A DNA stretch of 39,210 nucleotides from Bacillota bacterium (GTDB lineage: Bacteria; Bacillota; Bacilli; Paenibacillales; Paenibacillaceae): contig JAEZCJ010000139.1 in NCBI GenBank assembly GCA_023433615.1, positions 1 through 39,210 of the forward strand, given 5' to 3'. Both the position numbers and the translations under genes were made by a program. Shown one piece after another: positions 15,572 through 24,533 of this stretch. Positions within the stretch are counted from its first letter, which is position 1. Each line of letters begins with the position of its first letter. Below the pieces are notes generated by a model that saw only the letters and a list, made by a program, of their open reading frames with translations, was not told the DNA's origin and searched no databases.

Positions 15572-18451
15572 ATGGCTTTATGGACGATGATCCTTCGCAA
15601 GATGGCGAAGAACAAGTGGCTCCAGTTGAACCTATGGTTCGGCCTTACCTTGTGCGTTGCCTTATTCAGCTCCATGCCGCTGTACTCCCACGCTGTCTTG
15701 CAGCGGACGCTCTACAAAGAGCTGCAATCGGTTCAAGACCGTGAATCCGTCTATCCGGGCTACGTGCGGATCATGACGACGATCTCCTCGCAGGAGATGG
15801 ACGAGAACGTGATCAAGCGAATCGGCCAAGCAGACCGGTTCGTCAAGCTGATTCCCGAGCGGATGGGGCTTGAAGCCCTGTCCTACTATCAGCAGCGATT
15901 CACGCAGCGATTGAACGTCTACGGCGCGGATGCGTCCGAGCAAGAGATCCAGTCGCAGAATACGGCAGGCGCCTTCAAGGCTTTGTCCGATATGGAGGAG
16001 CGGGTGCGGCTGGTCGACGGCCGCATGCCTGCCGAACGATCGGACGGCGTCTTCGAGGCGCTCGTGACGCAGAAGTTCCTGCTGGCGGCGAAGCGTGATC
16101 TCGGTGAGGAACTGATCGCGCAGTCGCCGCAGGACGAACAGATCCGCTTCCGGGTCGTGCCTGTCGGCATCGTCGATACGGACCCGAACGCCGACCGTTA
16201 CTTGCCTTTCCTGGCCGACGAAATCAGCGACGGCTTCCTGATCCCGTACGAGCAGTTCGAACGCGAATTCACGCAAGGCGGGAAGCTGCCCATCTCCGGA
16301 CTGGAGTGGCGTTACGCGCTGAATTTCGAGCAATTGAAGGTCGAGAATGTCGAGCAATTCATCCAGACGGATCGGGATATCAAACGGTACTTCCGCGGGC
16401 GGCTCGGCGTAGACGAGGTCAACATCCCTGCTTCTCGGACCGCTGCGGCCTACCTAGGCCAGCAAGATAAGCTCGACGTCATGATGCTCTCGCTGTATTC
16501 GCCGGTCATGCTGATGCTGATCTTCTACTTGTACATGACCGCTAATCTGATCATCGAGAGACAGAAGACCGAGATCTCCGTTCTGCGGAGCCGCGGCGCA
16601 AGCCGATCGCAGATTATGGCGGCCTATGCCATCGAGAACGTCATGCTGGGAGCCGGCGCATTGGCGGCCGGCCCTTATTTGGGGATCGCTTTTACGAAGG
16701 TGCTGGGAGCCGCCAACGGATTCCTGTCGTTCGTCCAGCGCTCCGCGCTAGATGTCACCTTGACGAGCAGTGCGTTCACGGTAGCGACGTACGCCGTTGC
16801 GGGGGCCATTCTGCTCATTCTGATCCCGGCATTCCTGGCGACGCGCGTCAGCATTGTGGGCCACAAGCAGCAGTCGGCTCGGGCGGACCGCATGTCGTTC
16901 TGGCATAAGACGGGCTTGGACCTGATCCTGCTGACGATTGCGATTTATCTGCTGTACAATTTCACGAAGCGGCAGGAAGATCTCAAGCGGCTTGCGCTCG
17001 ACTCGGATGCCCTGCAGACCGACCCGCTGCTCTTCCTGATGCCCGCGGTGTTCGCGCTTGGCGGAGGCCTGCTCGCGCTGCGGGTCTATCCGTGGTTCAT
17101 CCGCCTCATCTATTGGGCCGGACGGAGATGGTGGCCGCCTGCGCTCTATCATACGCTGGTGCAGATCAGCCGTTCGTCGGGCCAATATTTGACGATCAAG
17201 GTGTTCTTGATCTTGACGGTATCGACCGGTCTGTTCAGCGCGAATGCGGCCCGCACGATCAATGACAATATGGAGAGCAAGATCCGATACGGGATCGGCG
17301 CGGATATCGCCGTGACGACGCGATGGGAGAGCGATGCGCCTCCATCGGTCTCTATGGGGCAAGGAATGCCGCAGCAGCAGGATAGCGGCGGATTCGCCGA
17401 GTCGAGACGCGTTCAGTATACCGAACCGCCGTTCCAGCCGTTCACGGAGCTGGACGGGGTGGAATCGGTCGCGCGCGTATTCCGCAAGGAAGAGGCGCGT
17501 TTCGTCGAACCCAAGTCCGGCACGGCCGGTACCATGACCTTGATCGGCATCGATACGAAGGCATACGGATCAACGGCTTGGATGAAGGACGGACTGCTCG
17601 ATTATCCCATGAACGGGTATCTGAATGTCATCGCTCCGAATCCGCGGGCGGTACTGATCTCCCGCTCGATTGCGGAGGCAGCCAAGCTAAAGCCGGGAGA
17701 TCCGATTCGGATGAATTGGGACGGATTGGATCAAGCCCAGTTCACCGTCTATGGCATCATCGACTATTGGCCGACTTGGAATCCGCTGCCTGTCGGCAAA
17801 GCGAGCGACAACGGGCGGCTTCAGCAGCCCCATCTGATCGTCGGCCACTTGGGCGCGATTCAGAACCGGCTCGCGCTGGAGCCCTATGAGGTATGGTTGA
17901 AGCTGAAGGAAGGCGTGTCCGGCCGGTCGATCTACGATCAGCTTGCGGAGAAGGGCGTCCGGGTCGTTAGCTTCCGCGACGCGAATCAGGAACTGATCGC
18001 GTCCAAGAACGATCCGTTCCGGCTCGCGATCAACGGCGTCATGACGCTCGGCTTCGTCATCTCGATGATGATCAGCTTCTTCGGCTTCCTGCTGTTCTGG
18101 GTACTGACGCTATCCGGCCGCACGCTGCAATACGGCGTGCTGCGGGCGATGGGCATTCCGTTCCTGCAGATCATCGGCATGCTGATCAGCGAGCAGCTGC
18201 TGACATCCGGCGCGGCCGTGCTCATCGGCGTGCTCATCGGCAACTTGACCAGCGACCTGTTCGTTCCGCTGTTCGAGATGTCGTTCGCTACGGCGGAGCA
18301 GGTACCGCCGTTCGAGATCGTCCGTCAGTTAAGCGACTATCTGCAGCTCTACGGCATCGTCGGGTTCACGCTGGGGATCGGGCTGCTGATCTTGGGCTAC
18401 CGCCTGTCGCGTGTCCGGATCGCGCAGGCGCTCAAGCTGGGAGAGGAGTAG
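15572..18451 (+). CDS. Large FtsX/MacB-type ABC transporter permease
   Basis: The 959-residue membrane protein begins with a cytoplasmic segment and a membrane helix (about residues 18-42), has a large extracellular domain up to about 300, then three helices (MLMLIFYLYMTANLIIE onward). Further helices near 450-520 precede a second extracellular domain (about 560-800). Three helices close the C-terminus (FVISMMISFFGFLLFW onward). Two FtsX-like cores, each with a conserved RSRGAS or RAMGIP turn after the first helix, imply a fused dimer. It probably uses the two flanking ATPases as a heterodimer. The substrate is unknown; FtsX-type systems move peptides, lipids or signals or act as sensors. A small GCCCG/CGGGC hairpin (15536-15551) lies in the short gap before it. 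The spacing to the second ATPase is three bases. Confidence 0.88.
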   Translation: MALWTMILRKMAKNKWLQLNLWFGLTLCVALFSSMPLYSHAVLQRTLYKELQSVQDRESVYPGYVRIMTTISSQEMDENVIKRIGQADRFVKLIPERMGLEALSYYQQRFTQRLNVYGADASEQEIQSQNTAGAFKALSDMEERVRLVDGRMPAERSDGVFEALVTQKFLLAAKRDLGEELIAQSPQDEQIRFRVVPVGIVDTDPNADRYLPFLADEISDGFLIPYEQFEREFTQGGKLPISGLEWRYALNFEQLKVENVEQFIQTDRDIKRYFRGRLGVDEVNIPASRTAAAYLGQQDKLDVMMLSLYSPVMLMLIFYLYMTANLIIERQKTEISVLRSRGASRSQIMAAYAIENVMLGAGALAAGPYLGIAFTKVLGAANGFLSFVQRSALDVTLTSSAFTVATYAVAGAILLILIPAFLATRVSIVGHKQQSARADRMSFWHKTGLDLILLTIAIYLLYNFTKRQEDLKRLALDSDALQTDPLLFLMPAVFALGGGLLALRVYPWFIRLIYWAGRRWWPPALYHTLVQISRSSGQYLTIKVFLILTVSTGLFSANAARTINDNMESKIRYGIGADIAVTTRWESDAPPSVSMGQGMPQQQDSGGFAESRRVQYTEPPFQPFTELDGVESVARVFRKEEARFVEPKSGTAGTMTLIGIDTKAYGSTAWMKDGLLDYPMNGYLNVIAPNPRAVLISRSIAEAAKLKPGDPIRMNWDGLDQAQFTVYGIIDYWPTWNPLPVGKASDNGRLQQPHLIVGHLGAIQNRLALEPYEVWLKLKEGVSGRSIYDQLAEKGVRVVSFRDANQELIASKNDPFRLAINGVMTLGFVISMMISFFGFLLFWVLTLSGRTLQYGVLRAMGIPFLQIIGMLISEQLLTSGAAVLIGVLIGNLTSDLFVPLFEMSFATAEQVPPFEIVRQLSDYLQLYGIVGFTLGIGLLILGYRLSRVRIAQALKLGEE

Positions 18452-18454
18452 AAC

Positions 18455-19351
18455 ATGATCCATTGCGAGGGACTCGTGAAAATCTACAAGACGGCCGATC
18501 TGGAAGTGGTAGCCCTGCAGGGACTTGATCTGCAGGTGGAGTCGGGCGAACTAACCGCTATTATAGGGAATTCAGGCAGCGGCAAGTCGACGCTTCTCAA
18601 TATGTTGGGGGGACTCGACAAGCCGTCTGCCGGCAAGCTGTACGTAGACGGCAAGGATCTCCTTGCATTCGGCGAGCGTGACCTCGTCAAATATAAGCGG
18701 GAATCAGTAGGCTTCGTCTGGCAGAACAACGCGCGCAACTTGATCCCGTATCTGACCGCGCTCGAGAATGTCGAGCTGCCGATTCTTCTGCGCGGCAAGC
18801 GCCGGAGGGCACGGGCGATCGAACTGCTGGAAGCGGTCGGTCTCGGCCATCGGCTGAAGAACAAGCTCAGCGAGCTGTCCGGCGGGGAGCAGCAGCGCGT
18901 AGCGATCGCCATCGCGCTCGCGAACGAGCCGCGTCTCTTATTGGCCGACGAGCCGACCGGTTCCTTGGATACGAAGACGTCGAATCAGGTGCTGGATCTG
19001 TTCCGGACGTTGAACCGGACGATCGGCATCACGATCGTCATCGTCACGCATGACCCGCTGCTTGCGCGCAAGGTAGACCGCGTCGTGCAGATCCGGGACG
19101 GCAAGACGTCGGCGGAGATGATCCGTCGGAATTCGTACGCGGAGGAGCTTGCACAGCTGGAAGCCGAGGAGGCGAGCCGGCACGAGTCGGAGAGCCATGT
19201 CGAGTATGCGGTAGTCGACAAGGCTGGCCGCCTGCAAATTCCTGCGGGCTATATGGACGCGGAGGGGTTCAAGGACAGCAACAAAGTTCGGGTGGAGATG
19301 GAGGACGGTCGAATCGTGCTCTATCCGCCGGAAGGCAAGCAGACGGGTTGA
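18455..19351 (+). CDS. ABC transporter ATPase with AbrB-like C-terminal domain
   Basis: This second ATPase has Walker A GNSGSGKS (38-45), signature LSGGEQQR (141-148) and Walker B LLLADEPT with GSLD, so the ATPase core is complete within about 225 residues. Residues about 246-298 are an extension absent from ordinary family members. Its pattern VDKAGRLQIP, then a helix-like stretch, then VRVEMEDGRIVLYPPEG resembles a SpoVT/AbrB swapped-hairpin domain, which in AbrB binds DNA and in general dimerises. Here it may dimerise or signal transport state. It is encoded three bases after the permease and ends the operon; the terminator includes its stop codon. Confidence 0.88.
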   Translation: MIHCEGLVKIYKTADLEVVALQGLDLQVESGELTAIIGNSGSGKSTLLNMLGGLDKPSAGKLYVDGKDLLAFGERDLVKYKRESVGFVWQNNARNLIPYLTALENVELPILLRGKRRRARAIELLEAVGLGHRLKNKLSELSGGEQQRVAIAIALANEPRLLLADEPTGSLDTKTSNQVLDLFRTLNRTIGITIVIVTHDPLLARKVDRVVQIRDGKTSAEMIRRNSYAEELAQLEAEEASRHESESHVEYAVVDKAGRLQIPAGYMDAEGFKDSNKVRVEMEDGRIVLYPPEGKQTG

Positions 19352-19370
19352 TGCCCGTCTGCTTTTTTCT
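19337..19370 (+). terminator. Intrinsic terminator overlapping the ATPase stop codon
   Basis: AAGCAGACGGG (19337-19347) pairs perfectly with CCCGTCTGCTT (19354-19364) and a T-rich tail follows. The TGA stop codon of the ATPase gene lies in the loop, so ribosomes finishing translation would cover the 5' arm. Confidence 0.9.
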
Positions 19371-19383
19371 TGCAATCTAGCAA

Positions 19384-19442
19384 TTGACGGGTCATTTCGT
19401 AGATTCGATAAGGTAGCTTTTGCAGCGGGAAAATGATACATT
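19384..19442 (+). promoter_or_regulatory. Promoter of the large xylanase with direct-repeat operator D
   Basis: TTGACGGGT (19384-19392) and TAAGGT (19409-19414) place CGGGT and AAGGT 22 bases apart. TACATT (19437-19442) preceded by TG (19434-19435) gives an extended -10 at the same offset as in the other three promoters. The proximal repeat is the weakest of the set. An alternative reading is TTGACG-17-GATAAG (19384-19412) as a plain sigma-A promoter. Confidence 0.45.
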
Positions 19443-19448
19443 TTGTAT

Positions 19449-19462
19449 CGTAAGCGCTATCA
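19449..19462 (+). promoter_or_regulatory. cre-like site (CcpA) at the xylanase transcription start
   Basis: CGTAAGCGCTATCA matches the catabolite-responsive element TGWAARCGYTWNCW except at the first base. It begins about where transcription from the extended -10 would start, a position that fits repression by CcpA when glucose is present. Confidence 0.55.
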
Positions 19463-19485
19463 AACTTAAGGAACGAGGTGTATGA

Positions 19486-22152
19486 ATGAAGCTGCATCGA
19501 TTAAAGATTCCGTTCTCGCTGTTCTCCGCTGCCGTGCTCCTGTTGACATCCCTGTCGCTGAGCGCGCTGACGAAGCCGGCAGGAGCAGAGACGGAAGCCG
19601 TGTCATTCGATTACGAGGATGGCACGCTGCAAGGCTGGAGGGGCCGCGGCGGCAACGAGGTGCTGACCGTAAGCGGAACGGCCGCCCATTCGGGTGAGTA
19701 CGGCTTATCTGTCGCCGGCAGGACGCAGGGCTGGAACGGGCCGATCGTCGATCTGCCGGGCGTGATGGAGGTCGGCAAGACGTATGCGATCACGGCATGG
19801 GTCCGCCTGCCAGCCGGACTGCCGGCTTCGAGCGTATCGGTGCTCATCCAGCGCCAGTCGGGCGGCGAGTCATTCTATGAGCATGTCAACGGCAAGACGG
19901 CGAACGACAGCGGTTGGGTGCAATTGGTTGGCCAATATACGCTTAGACAGCCGGCCGAGTCGCTGGGACTCTATCTGGAGTCCTTCGACAATCCGACGCT
20001 CGACTTCTACGTGGATGATGTTCGGATCGAACGGATACCGGATCCGGAGCCGATCGTGATCCAGCATGATATCCCGAGTCTGAAGGATCTATACGCCGAT
20101 CAATTCATGCTCGGTACCGCAATCTTGGTAGGCGAGATCGAGGATCCCGAGAGCCCGGATGCCCAGTTGGTCAAGAAACATTTCAACAGCATTACGGCTG
20201 GCAATGAATTGAAGTGGGATGCCACCGAACCGATCGAAGGCCAGTTCAACTTCACGCGTTCGGATAAGATCGTCAGTTATTCGATTCAGAATGACATTGC
20301 GTCGCGGGGACATACGCTAATCTGGCATAGCCAGACGCCGAATTGGGTGTTCTACGACGAGAACGGCAATCTGGCGAGCAAGGAGCTGCTCTACCAACGG
20401 ATGAAGCGTCATATCGACGAGGTCGTCGGCCGTTACAAGGGGCAGATCTATGCTTGGGATGTCGTGAATGAGGTCATAGAAGTAGGCGACGGGCAGCCGG
20501 GCGGCCTGCGCAACAGTCTGTGGTATCGGATCGCGGGCGAGGAATTTATCGAAAAAGCGTTCGAGTATGCCCATGCGGCGGACCCGGACGCGAAACTGTA
20601 CATTAACGACTACAACACGAATATTCCGAACAAACGGCAGGCGCTCTATGATCTGATCAAGCGCCTGCAAGCGAAGGGCATTCCGGTGCATGGCGTCGGC
20701 CACCAGACGCATATCGGAATCGCGAACCCGGCCGTTCAGGAACTGGACGACATGCTGCAGGCATTCCGGGACCTCGGCATCGAACAGCAAGTCACCGAGC
20801 TCGATATGAGCGTCTATACGAACGACTCGCAATCTTACGAGACGTTCCCGGAGGATCTCAAGATTGTACAAGCCTATCGGTACAAGGAAATCTTCGACGT
20901 GTTCGAGAAGCATGCGGATCAGCTTACCGCCGTCATCTTCTGGGGCAAGGACGACCTGAATACATGGCTGCGCACGTTCCCTGTCGATCGCAATAATTGG
21001 CCGCTGCTGTTCGACGAACGCATGCAGGCGAAGTATGCCTACTGGGCGTTGGTCGACCCGTCCAAGGTGCCGGTCATGACGAAGCAGACAGAAGCTGCCG
21101 AAGGCTGCATATGCATCGACGGCCAACTGGATGACGCATGGAGCTGGGCTGAGCCTGTTCAGGTTCAGTCGGACGGACGCACCGTGGCGACGATCAAGAC
21201 GCTGTGGGAGCCGGGACGGCTCAACTTGCTGGCAGACGTATTCGATACGACCGTGAACGGCAACGATGCGGTGGAGATCTTCATCGACGCCGATAACGGC
21301 AAGACGGACAGCCTCGGGGCCGACGATCGGAAGTACGCGCTGCGCCGCAGCGGCGCGAATCCGCATAAGACGGCGGAATATACGTCGGTGAAGATCGACG
21401 GCGGCTATCGAGTCGAGGCATCGATCTCATCTGACAGCGTGGCGCTCGGCTCGACGATCGGATTCGAGGTGAGAGTCGCGGACCGCAGCGGCAGCGAGCT
21501 TGCAGTCGCGTCGTGGAACGACGCATCGAATGCGCAAGCAGGCAATCCTTCCCGCTGGGGCGAACTGACCTTCGTGGAAGGTCCTCGCATGACAGCGGCA
21601 GCTGTCGGCACGCCTGTCATCGATGGCGAGACGGATGCGATCTGGAGCTCTGCAGAGGCGATCCAGACGGCTCGCTGGGTGCAGGGGGGAAGCGGCGCAA
21701 CGGCAAATGTACGGACGCTTTGGGACGCAGGAAGGCTGTATGTGCTTGCAGAAGTGACCGACGCGAACCTTACGAAGCGCAGCGCGAACGTATGGGAGCA
21801 GGATTCGGTCGAAATATTCGTCGACCAGAATCATGCGCGAACAGCCAATTATGACGCGGATGACGGTCAATACCGGATCAACTTCGACAACGAGCAATCC
21901 GTCAGCCCGGCATTGCTCGGCGGTAATCTAATCTCCGCAACGAAACGTACGGCGAACGGCTATGTGGTGGAGGCTTCCATCGCATGGACAGGAGGCGCGC
22001 CTGAGGCCGGCGCGGTTATCGGCTTCGACGTGCAGGTCAACGACGATGCCAACGATGACGGCGTGCGCGACAGCGTGGCGATCTGGAACGATATCTCAGG
22101 ATTGTCGTGGTCGAATCTGACCGGCATCGGCGTGTTGCAGCTTGAGGAGTAA
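19486..22152 (+). CDS. Secreted modular endo-1,4-beta-xylanase (CBM22-GH10-CBM9-CBM9)
   Basis: This enzyme cuts xylan chains internally with retention of configuration, outside the cell. The 888-residue product has a signal peptide ending near AGA-ET (about residue 34). A CBM22 covers about 37-190 (DGTLQGWRGRGG, GRTQGWNGP). The GH10 barrel covers about 195-535: acid/base E329 in WDVVNEVIE, nucleophile E438 in TELDMSVY. Two CBM9 modules follow (about 548-700 and 710-888). No SLH domain or sorting signal is seen, so it should be released or held only by the sugar-binding modules. ATG 19486 follows AGGTG by 5 bases; an ATG at 19482 is in another frame. A terminator makes it a single-gene unit under operator D and a cre-like site. 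Confidence 0.95.
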   Translation: MKLHRLKIPFSLFSAAVLLLTSLSLSALTKPAGAETEAVSFDYEDGTLQGWRGRGGNEVLTVSGTAAHSGEYGLSVAGRTQGWNGPIVDLPGVMEVGKTYAITAWVRLPAGLPASSVSVLIQRQSGGESFYEHVNGKTANDSGWVQLVGQYTLRQPAESLGLYLESFDNPTLDFYVDDVRIERIPDPEPIVIQHDIPSLKDLYADQFMLGTAILVGEIEDPESPDAQLVKKHFNSITAGNELKWDATEPIEGQFNFTRSDKIVSYSIQNDIASRGHTLIWHSQTPNWVFYDENGNLASKELLYQRMKRHIDEVVGRYKGQIYAWDVVNEVIEVGDGQPGGLRNSLWYRIAGEEFIEKAFEYAHAADPDAKLYINDYNTNIPNKRQALYDLIKRLQAKGIPVHGVGHQTHIGIANPAVQELDDMLQAFRDLGIEQQVTELDMSVYTNDSQSYETFPEDLKIVQAYRYKEIFDVFEKHADQLTAVIFWGKDDLNTWLRTFPVDRNNWPLLFDERMQAKYAYWALVDPSKVPVMTKQTEAAEGCICIDGQLDDAWSWAEPVQVQSDGRTVATIKTLWEPGRLNLLADVFDTTVNGNDAVEIFIDADNGKTDSLGADDRKYALRRSGANPHKTAEYTSVKIDGGYRVEASISSDSVALGSTIGFEVRVADRSGSELAVASWNDASNAQAGNPSRWGELTFVEGPRMTAAAVGTPVIDGETDAIWSSAEAIQTARWVQGGSGATANVRTLWDAGRLYVLAEVTDANLTKRSANVWEQDSVEIFVDQNHARTANYDADDGQYRINFDNEQSVSPALLGGNLISATKRTANGYVVEASIAWTGGAPEAGAVIGFDVQVNDDANDDGVRDSVAIWNDISGLSWSNLTGIGVLQLEE

Positions 22153-22163
22153 TTTGTAACGAC

Positions 22164-22210
22164 ACATGCCTTTTAGACCGCGGAGCGCCGCGGTCTAGAA
22201 GGCATGTTTA
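22164..22210 (+). terminator. Long intrinsic terminator after the xylanase gene
   Basis: A 20-bp stem (22164-22183 with 22188-22207), with a single T-G pair in place of a Watson-Crick pair, closes a 4-base loop (AGCG). Few Ts follow. The stem is so long and symmetric that it could act in both directions. Confidence 0.75.
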
Positions 22211-22224
22211 TGTGATGGGCGAAT

Positions 22225-22263
22225 ATTAACTGCCGGTTAATTCAGCTACACGATCATGATCGT
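22225..22263. promoter_or_regulatory. Two inverted repeats upstream of the XRE gene
   Basis: ATTAAC-TGCCG-GTTAAT (22225-22241) is a perfect 6-bp inverted repeat with a 5-base spacer, and ACGATCATGATCGT (22250-22263) is a perfect 14-bp palindrome. Both lie within 120 bases before an XRE-type regulator gene. XRE proteins often bind such symmetric sites, so autoregulation is possible. This is inferred from position and symmetry. Confidence 0.4.
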
Positions 22264-22343
22264 ACCGCTCCATTACCTACCTCGAATGGAAATGGTAAGA
22301 TGAACCTGTCAGCTGACCATTACGAGTACGAGGAGGAGACCTG

Positions 22344-23459
22344 ATGAAGATCGAGATCGGCCGTAAAATCGCGCACTACCGCAAGGAAAATTGCGTGACG
22401 CAGGAACAGCTTGCCAGTGCGCTAGGCGTCTCCACCGCAGCCGTGTCGAAATGGGAGACCGGGAACACGTACCCCGACATTACCTTGCTGCCCGATATCG
22501 CCGCGTTCTTTCAAGTGTCGGTTGACCTCTTGCTAGACTATCAAATCGACCATGCGCAGCAGTACAAAGACCGAATTCGGGAACTAGCCAAAGTGTCCGA
22601 TTATCGGTCCGGGCTGCCCTTGGCTGAGGAAGCCTTGCGAAAATTCCCGAATGACTTCGACATCCTCATGCACGCCGCATTTTTATCGCTTAACCAAGGA
22701 ACATCATCTGAACCCTACGACAGAGAAGTCCTGCACAAGTCGATCGAATACTACAAGAAGGCGCTCAGGGTTAAGCCTCGCGATTCGGTCGTCAGAGACG
22801 AAAACATCAGACATAATTTGTCATTCGTCTATGATGCACTCGAGGACTACGATAAGGCAATTGCTATATTGGAGGAGAGTAACGTAAACGAATGCTATGC
22901 TCCTCATATCGCAAACTTATTGATCAAAAAAGGAAACGATGCCGAAGCAAAAACGAAGCTGCAGAACTATCTGTGGCAATCGGTCTGGGTATTCGGGATG
23001 GTTACCGGCGCGCTGGGCGACTGTTATCGGAAAGAGAATAAGCCCGAGGTTGCGGTCGATCTTCAGAAGCTTCACGCGGCTTACTTGCAGCACTTTACCC
23101 ATGAAACGCCTTGCTACAGTGACCTGATCTGCTCCTGGAGTTGGCTGAAGCTCGCTAAATATCAAGCGGAGGCCGGCGACCCGGAAGGGATGTGGGAGAG
23201 TATCGGGCAGGGTGTCTATCATGCCGTACGTTTCGATCAAGCCCCAGCCTATGACTTGGGATCGGTGAAATTCATGGACGGATCGCAGGGATGGCTGGGG
23301 AACAATTCTTCGGAGAATGCTTGCCGAGGGATACTGACTCGATTGAAAAATGATTTCCCGCAATATCTAAACGAAGACAAGATGCAAACGCACATCCGTG
23401 AACTCGAAGCGTCGGCGACCGATAAGGTACAGTCGGGGGTATGGGGCCTGCATAGCTAG
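22344..23459 (+). CDS. XRE-family transcriptional regulator with TPR-like repeats
   Basis: The 371-residue product has an N-terminal helix-turn-helix of the Xre/Cro type (about residues 6-60; TQEQLASALGVSTAAVSKWE). A helical region resembling tetratricopeptide repeats follows (SGLPLAEEALRKFPNDFDIL, YYKKALRVKPRD, DYDKAIAILEESN). Proteins of this layout are common in Bacillota as cytoplasmic regulators; some sense peptides, but no ligand or target is visible here. GAGGAGGAG precedes the ATG. It sits between the xylanase and an orphan AraC regulator with its own terminator, so its link to the xylan genes is unproven. Confidence 0.85.
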   Translation: MKIEIGRKIAHYRKENCVTQEQLASALGVSTAAVSKWETGNTYPDITLLPDIAAFFQVSVDLLLDYQIDHAQQYKDRIRELAKVSDYRSGLPLAEEALRKFPNDFDILMHAAFLSLNQGTSSEPYDREVLHKSIEYYKKALRVKPRDSVVRDENIRHNLSFVYDALEDYDKAIAILEESNVNECYAPHIANLLIKKGNDAEAKTKLQNYLWQSVWVFGMVTGALGDCYRKENKPEVAVDLQKLHAAYLQHFTHETPCYSDLICSWSWLKLAKYQAEAGDPEGMWESIGQGVYHAVRFDQAPAYDLGSVKFMDGSQGWLGNNSSENACRGILTRLKNDFPQYLNEDKMQTHIRELEASATDKVQSGVWGLHS

Positions 23460-23476
23460 TAAGCAAGTCAATGAAG

Positions 23477-23510
23477 CCGCAAGCTGGTGTACAACCGGCT
23501 TGCGGTTTTG
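23477..23510 (+). terminator. Intrinsic terminator after the XRE gene
   Basis: CCGCAAGC (23477-23484) pairs with GCTTGCGG (23498-23505) and is followed by TTTTG. Confidence 0.8.
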
Positions 23511-23726
23511 TTCTGGGAGAGTTGTAGGTCGGTTTAGCGAAACTAGGGCAGCATGCTCCGGAAATCGATCTCCAATTCGGCGAATCCGAACTACGGCGGA
23601 GGGAGCGGGGGAGGTTCGCAAGTAGGCAAATCCGAATACGAGCAGATCAGTTGGGCTCGCCACGAAGATCGTTCGTCCCATCGACGAATGAATGCGAAAA
23701 GTCATGTTCATCTGCCCGAGCAAGAA
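23511..23726. other. Gene gap without a recognised feature
   Basis: The interval between the XRE-gene terminator and the terminator of the convergent AraC gene holds a short purine-rich stretch (near 23595-23615). I saw no gene, repeat or RNA signature here. Open frames crossing it have no ribosome-binding site and no recognisable protein features. Confidence 0.6.
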
Positions 23727-23756
23727 GACCGCCAGGGCGATGAATCCCTGACGGTC
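23727..23756 (-). terminator. Terminator of the orphan AraC regulator
   Basis: GACCGCCAGGG (23727-23737) pairs with CCCTGACGGTC (23746-23756) with one non-Watson-Crick position. On the minus strand the hairpin is followed by TTCTTG. It lies directly past the stop codon of the minus-strand regulator. Confidence 0.65.
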
Positions 23757-23762
23757 ATGGCA

Positions 23763-24533
23763 TCAAGCCGTGATCGAGATCATCTTGCGATACTCGTTCG
23801 CGCTTACGCCCGTGTAGGTTTTGAACTTCTTGTAGAACCAATCCATCTCGGAATAACCGACTTCGCTCGCGATTTCGTACACTTTCATGTCGGTATGTTC
23901 AAGCAGATATTTGGCTCGCTCCATGCGCTGCCGAAGCAAATATTCGTTGAAGGTCATGTTCTCGTGCACTTTGAACTTCTGCCCCAGGTAGGAGCAATTA
24001 AAGTGCAGGACATTCGATATTTCCTTCAGCGTGATGCTCTGGTGCAGCGTCTCATCCACGTATTCCTTCACTTTCTCGATGATGCTGATCGATGACGGAG
24101 GCGGAGCCTCCGTGCCCGCCGCATTCGAATTTGACAGCGCTTTCTTATCGGGTGAGGCATGTGCCTCCAGCTTCTCTGCAACATTCCGCAGACTGATTGC
24201 CAATTCATCCGCGGATACGGGATTCGGCAAGTAGTCGTTCACTTGATGGTATAGCGCCTTGCGAGCGAATTCGAAGTCGTTGCTGCCCCCGACAAGAATG
24301 ATCGGGATGCGGCTGCTCTCCCGAATCCGTGCGCAAATGTCCATCCCCTCGGTCTCGGCACCTTCCATGTTGATCATGACGAGCGCGAGAGCTTCCGCGT
24401 CGATCCAAGCGATCGGATCGACGGATGCGACTGGATCATACTCCATCGCGAATCCTAGACGATTCCAGTCCAACAATGTCTGGATCTTCTCTTCTGTACG
24501 TCGTTTCGGATCGACAAGCAGCACCTTGTACAC
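23763..24533 (-). CDS. AraC-family regulator with degenerate receiver domain
   Basis: The 256-residue protein looks like a short YesN response regulator: an N-terminal receiver-like domain (about 1-120), a low-complexity linker (about 125-150) and a complete AraC double helix-turn-helix (about 155-256; LKEISNVLHFNCSYLGQKF, YEIASEVGYSEMDWFYKKF). The receiver has lost its chemistry: where the YesN protein of this window has D8-D9-E10, D55 and YLLK, this one has D8-P9-K10, N55 and YLPN, and the switch threonine is valine. Phosphorylation is therefore unlikely. The start is GTG 24533, 8 bases after GGGGAGG; the ATG at 24554 would place that site inside the gene. No kinase is adjacent. It is divergent from the long sugar-uptake array, a usual place for its regulator. 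Confidence 0.88.
   Translation of the reverse strand: MYKVLLVDPKRRTEEKIQTLLDWNRLGFAMEYDPVASVDPIAWIDAEALALVMINMEGAETEGMDICARIRESSRIPIILVGGSNDFEFARKALYHQVNDYLPNPVSADELAISLRNVAEKLEAHASPDKKALSNSNAAGTEAPPPSSISIIEKVKEYVDETLHQSITLKEISNVLHFNCSYLGQKFKVHENMTFNEYLLRQRMERAKYLLEHTDMKVYEIASEVGYSEMDWFYKKFKTYTGVSANEYRKMISITA

Noticed and set aside
19486..22152. SLH or LPXTG surface-anchoring signal on the large xylanase
   Set aside because: The protein ends within the second CBM9 module, and no such segment is present.
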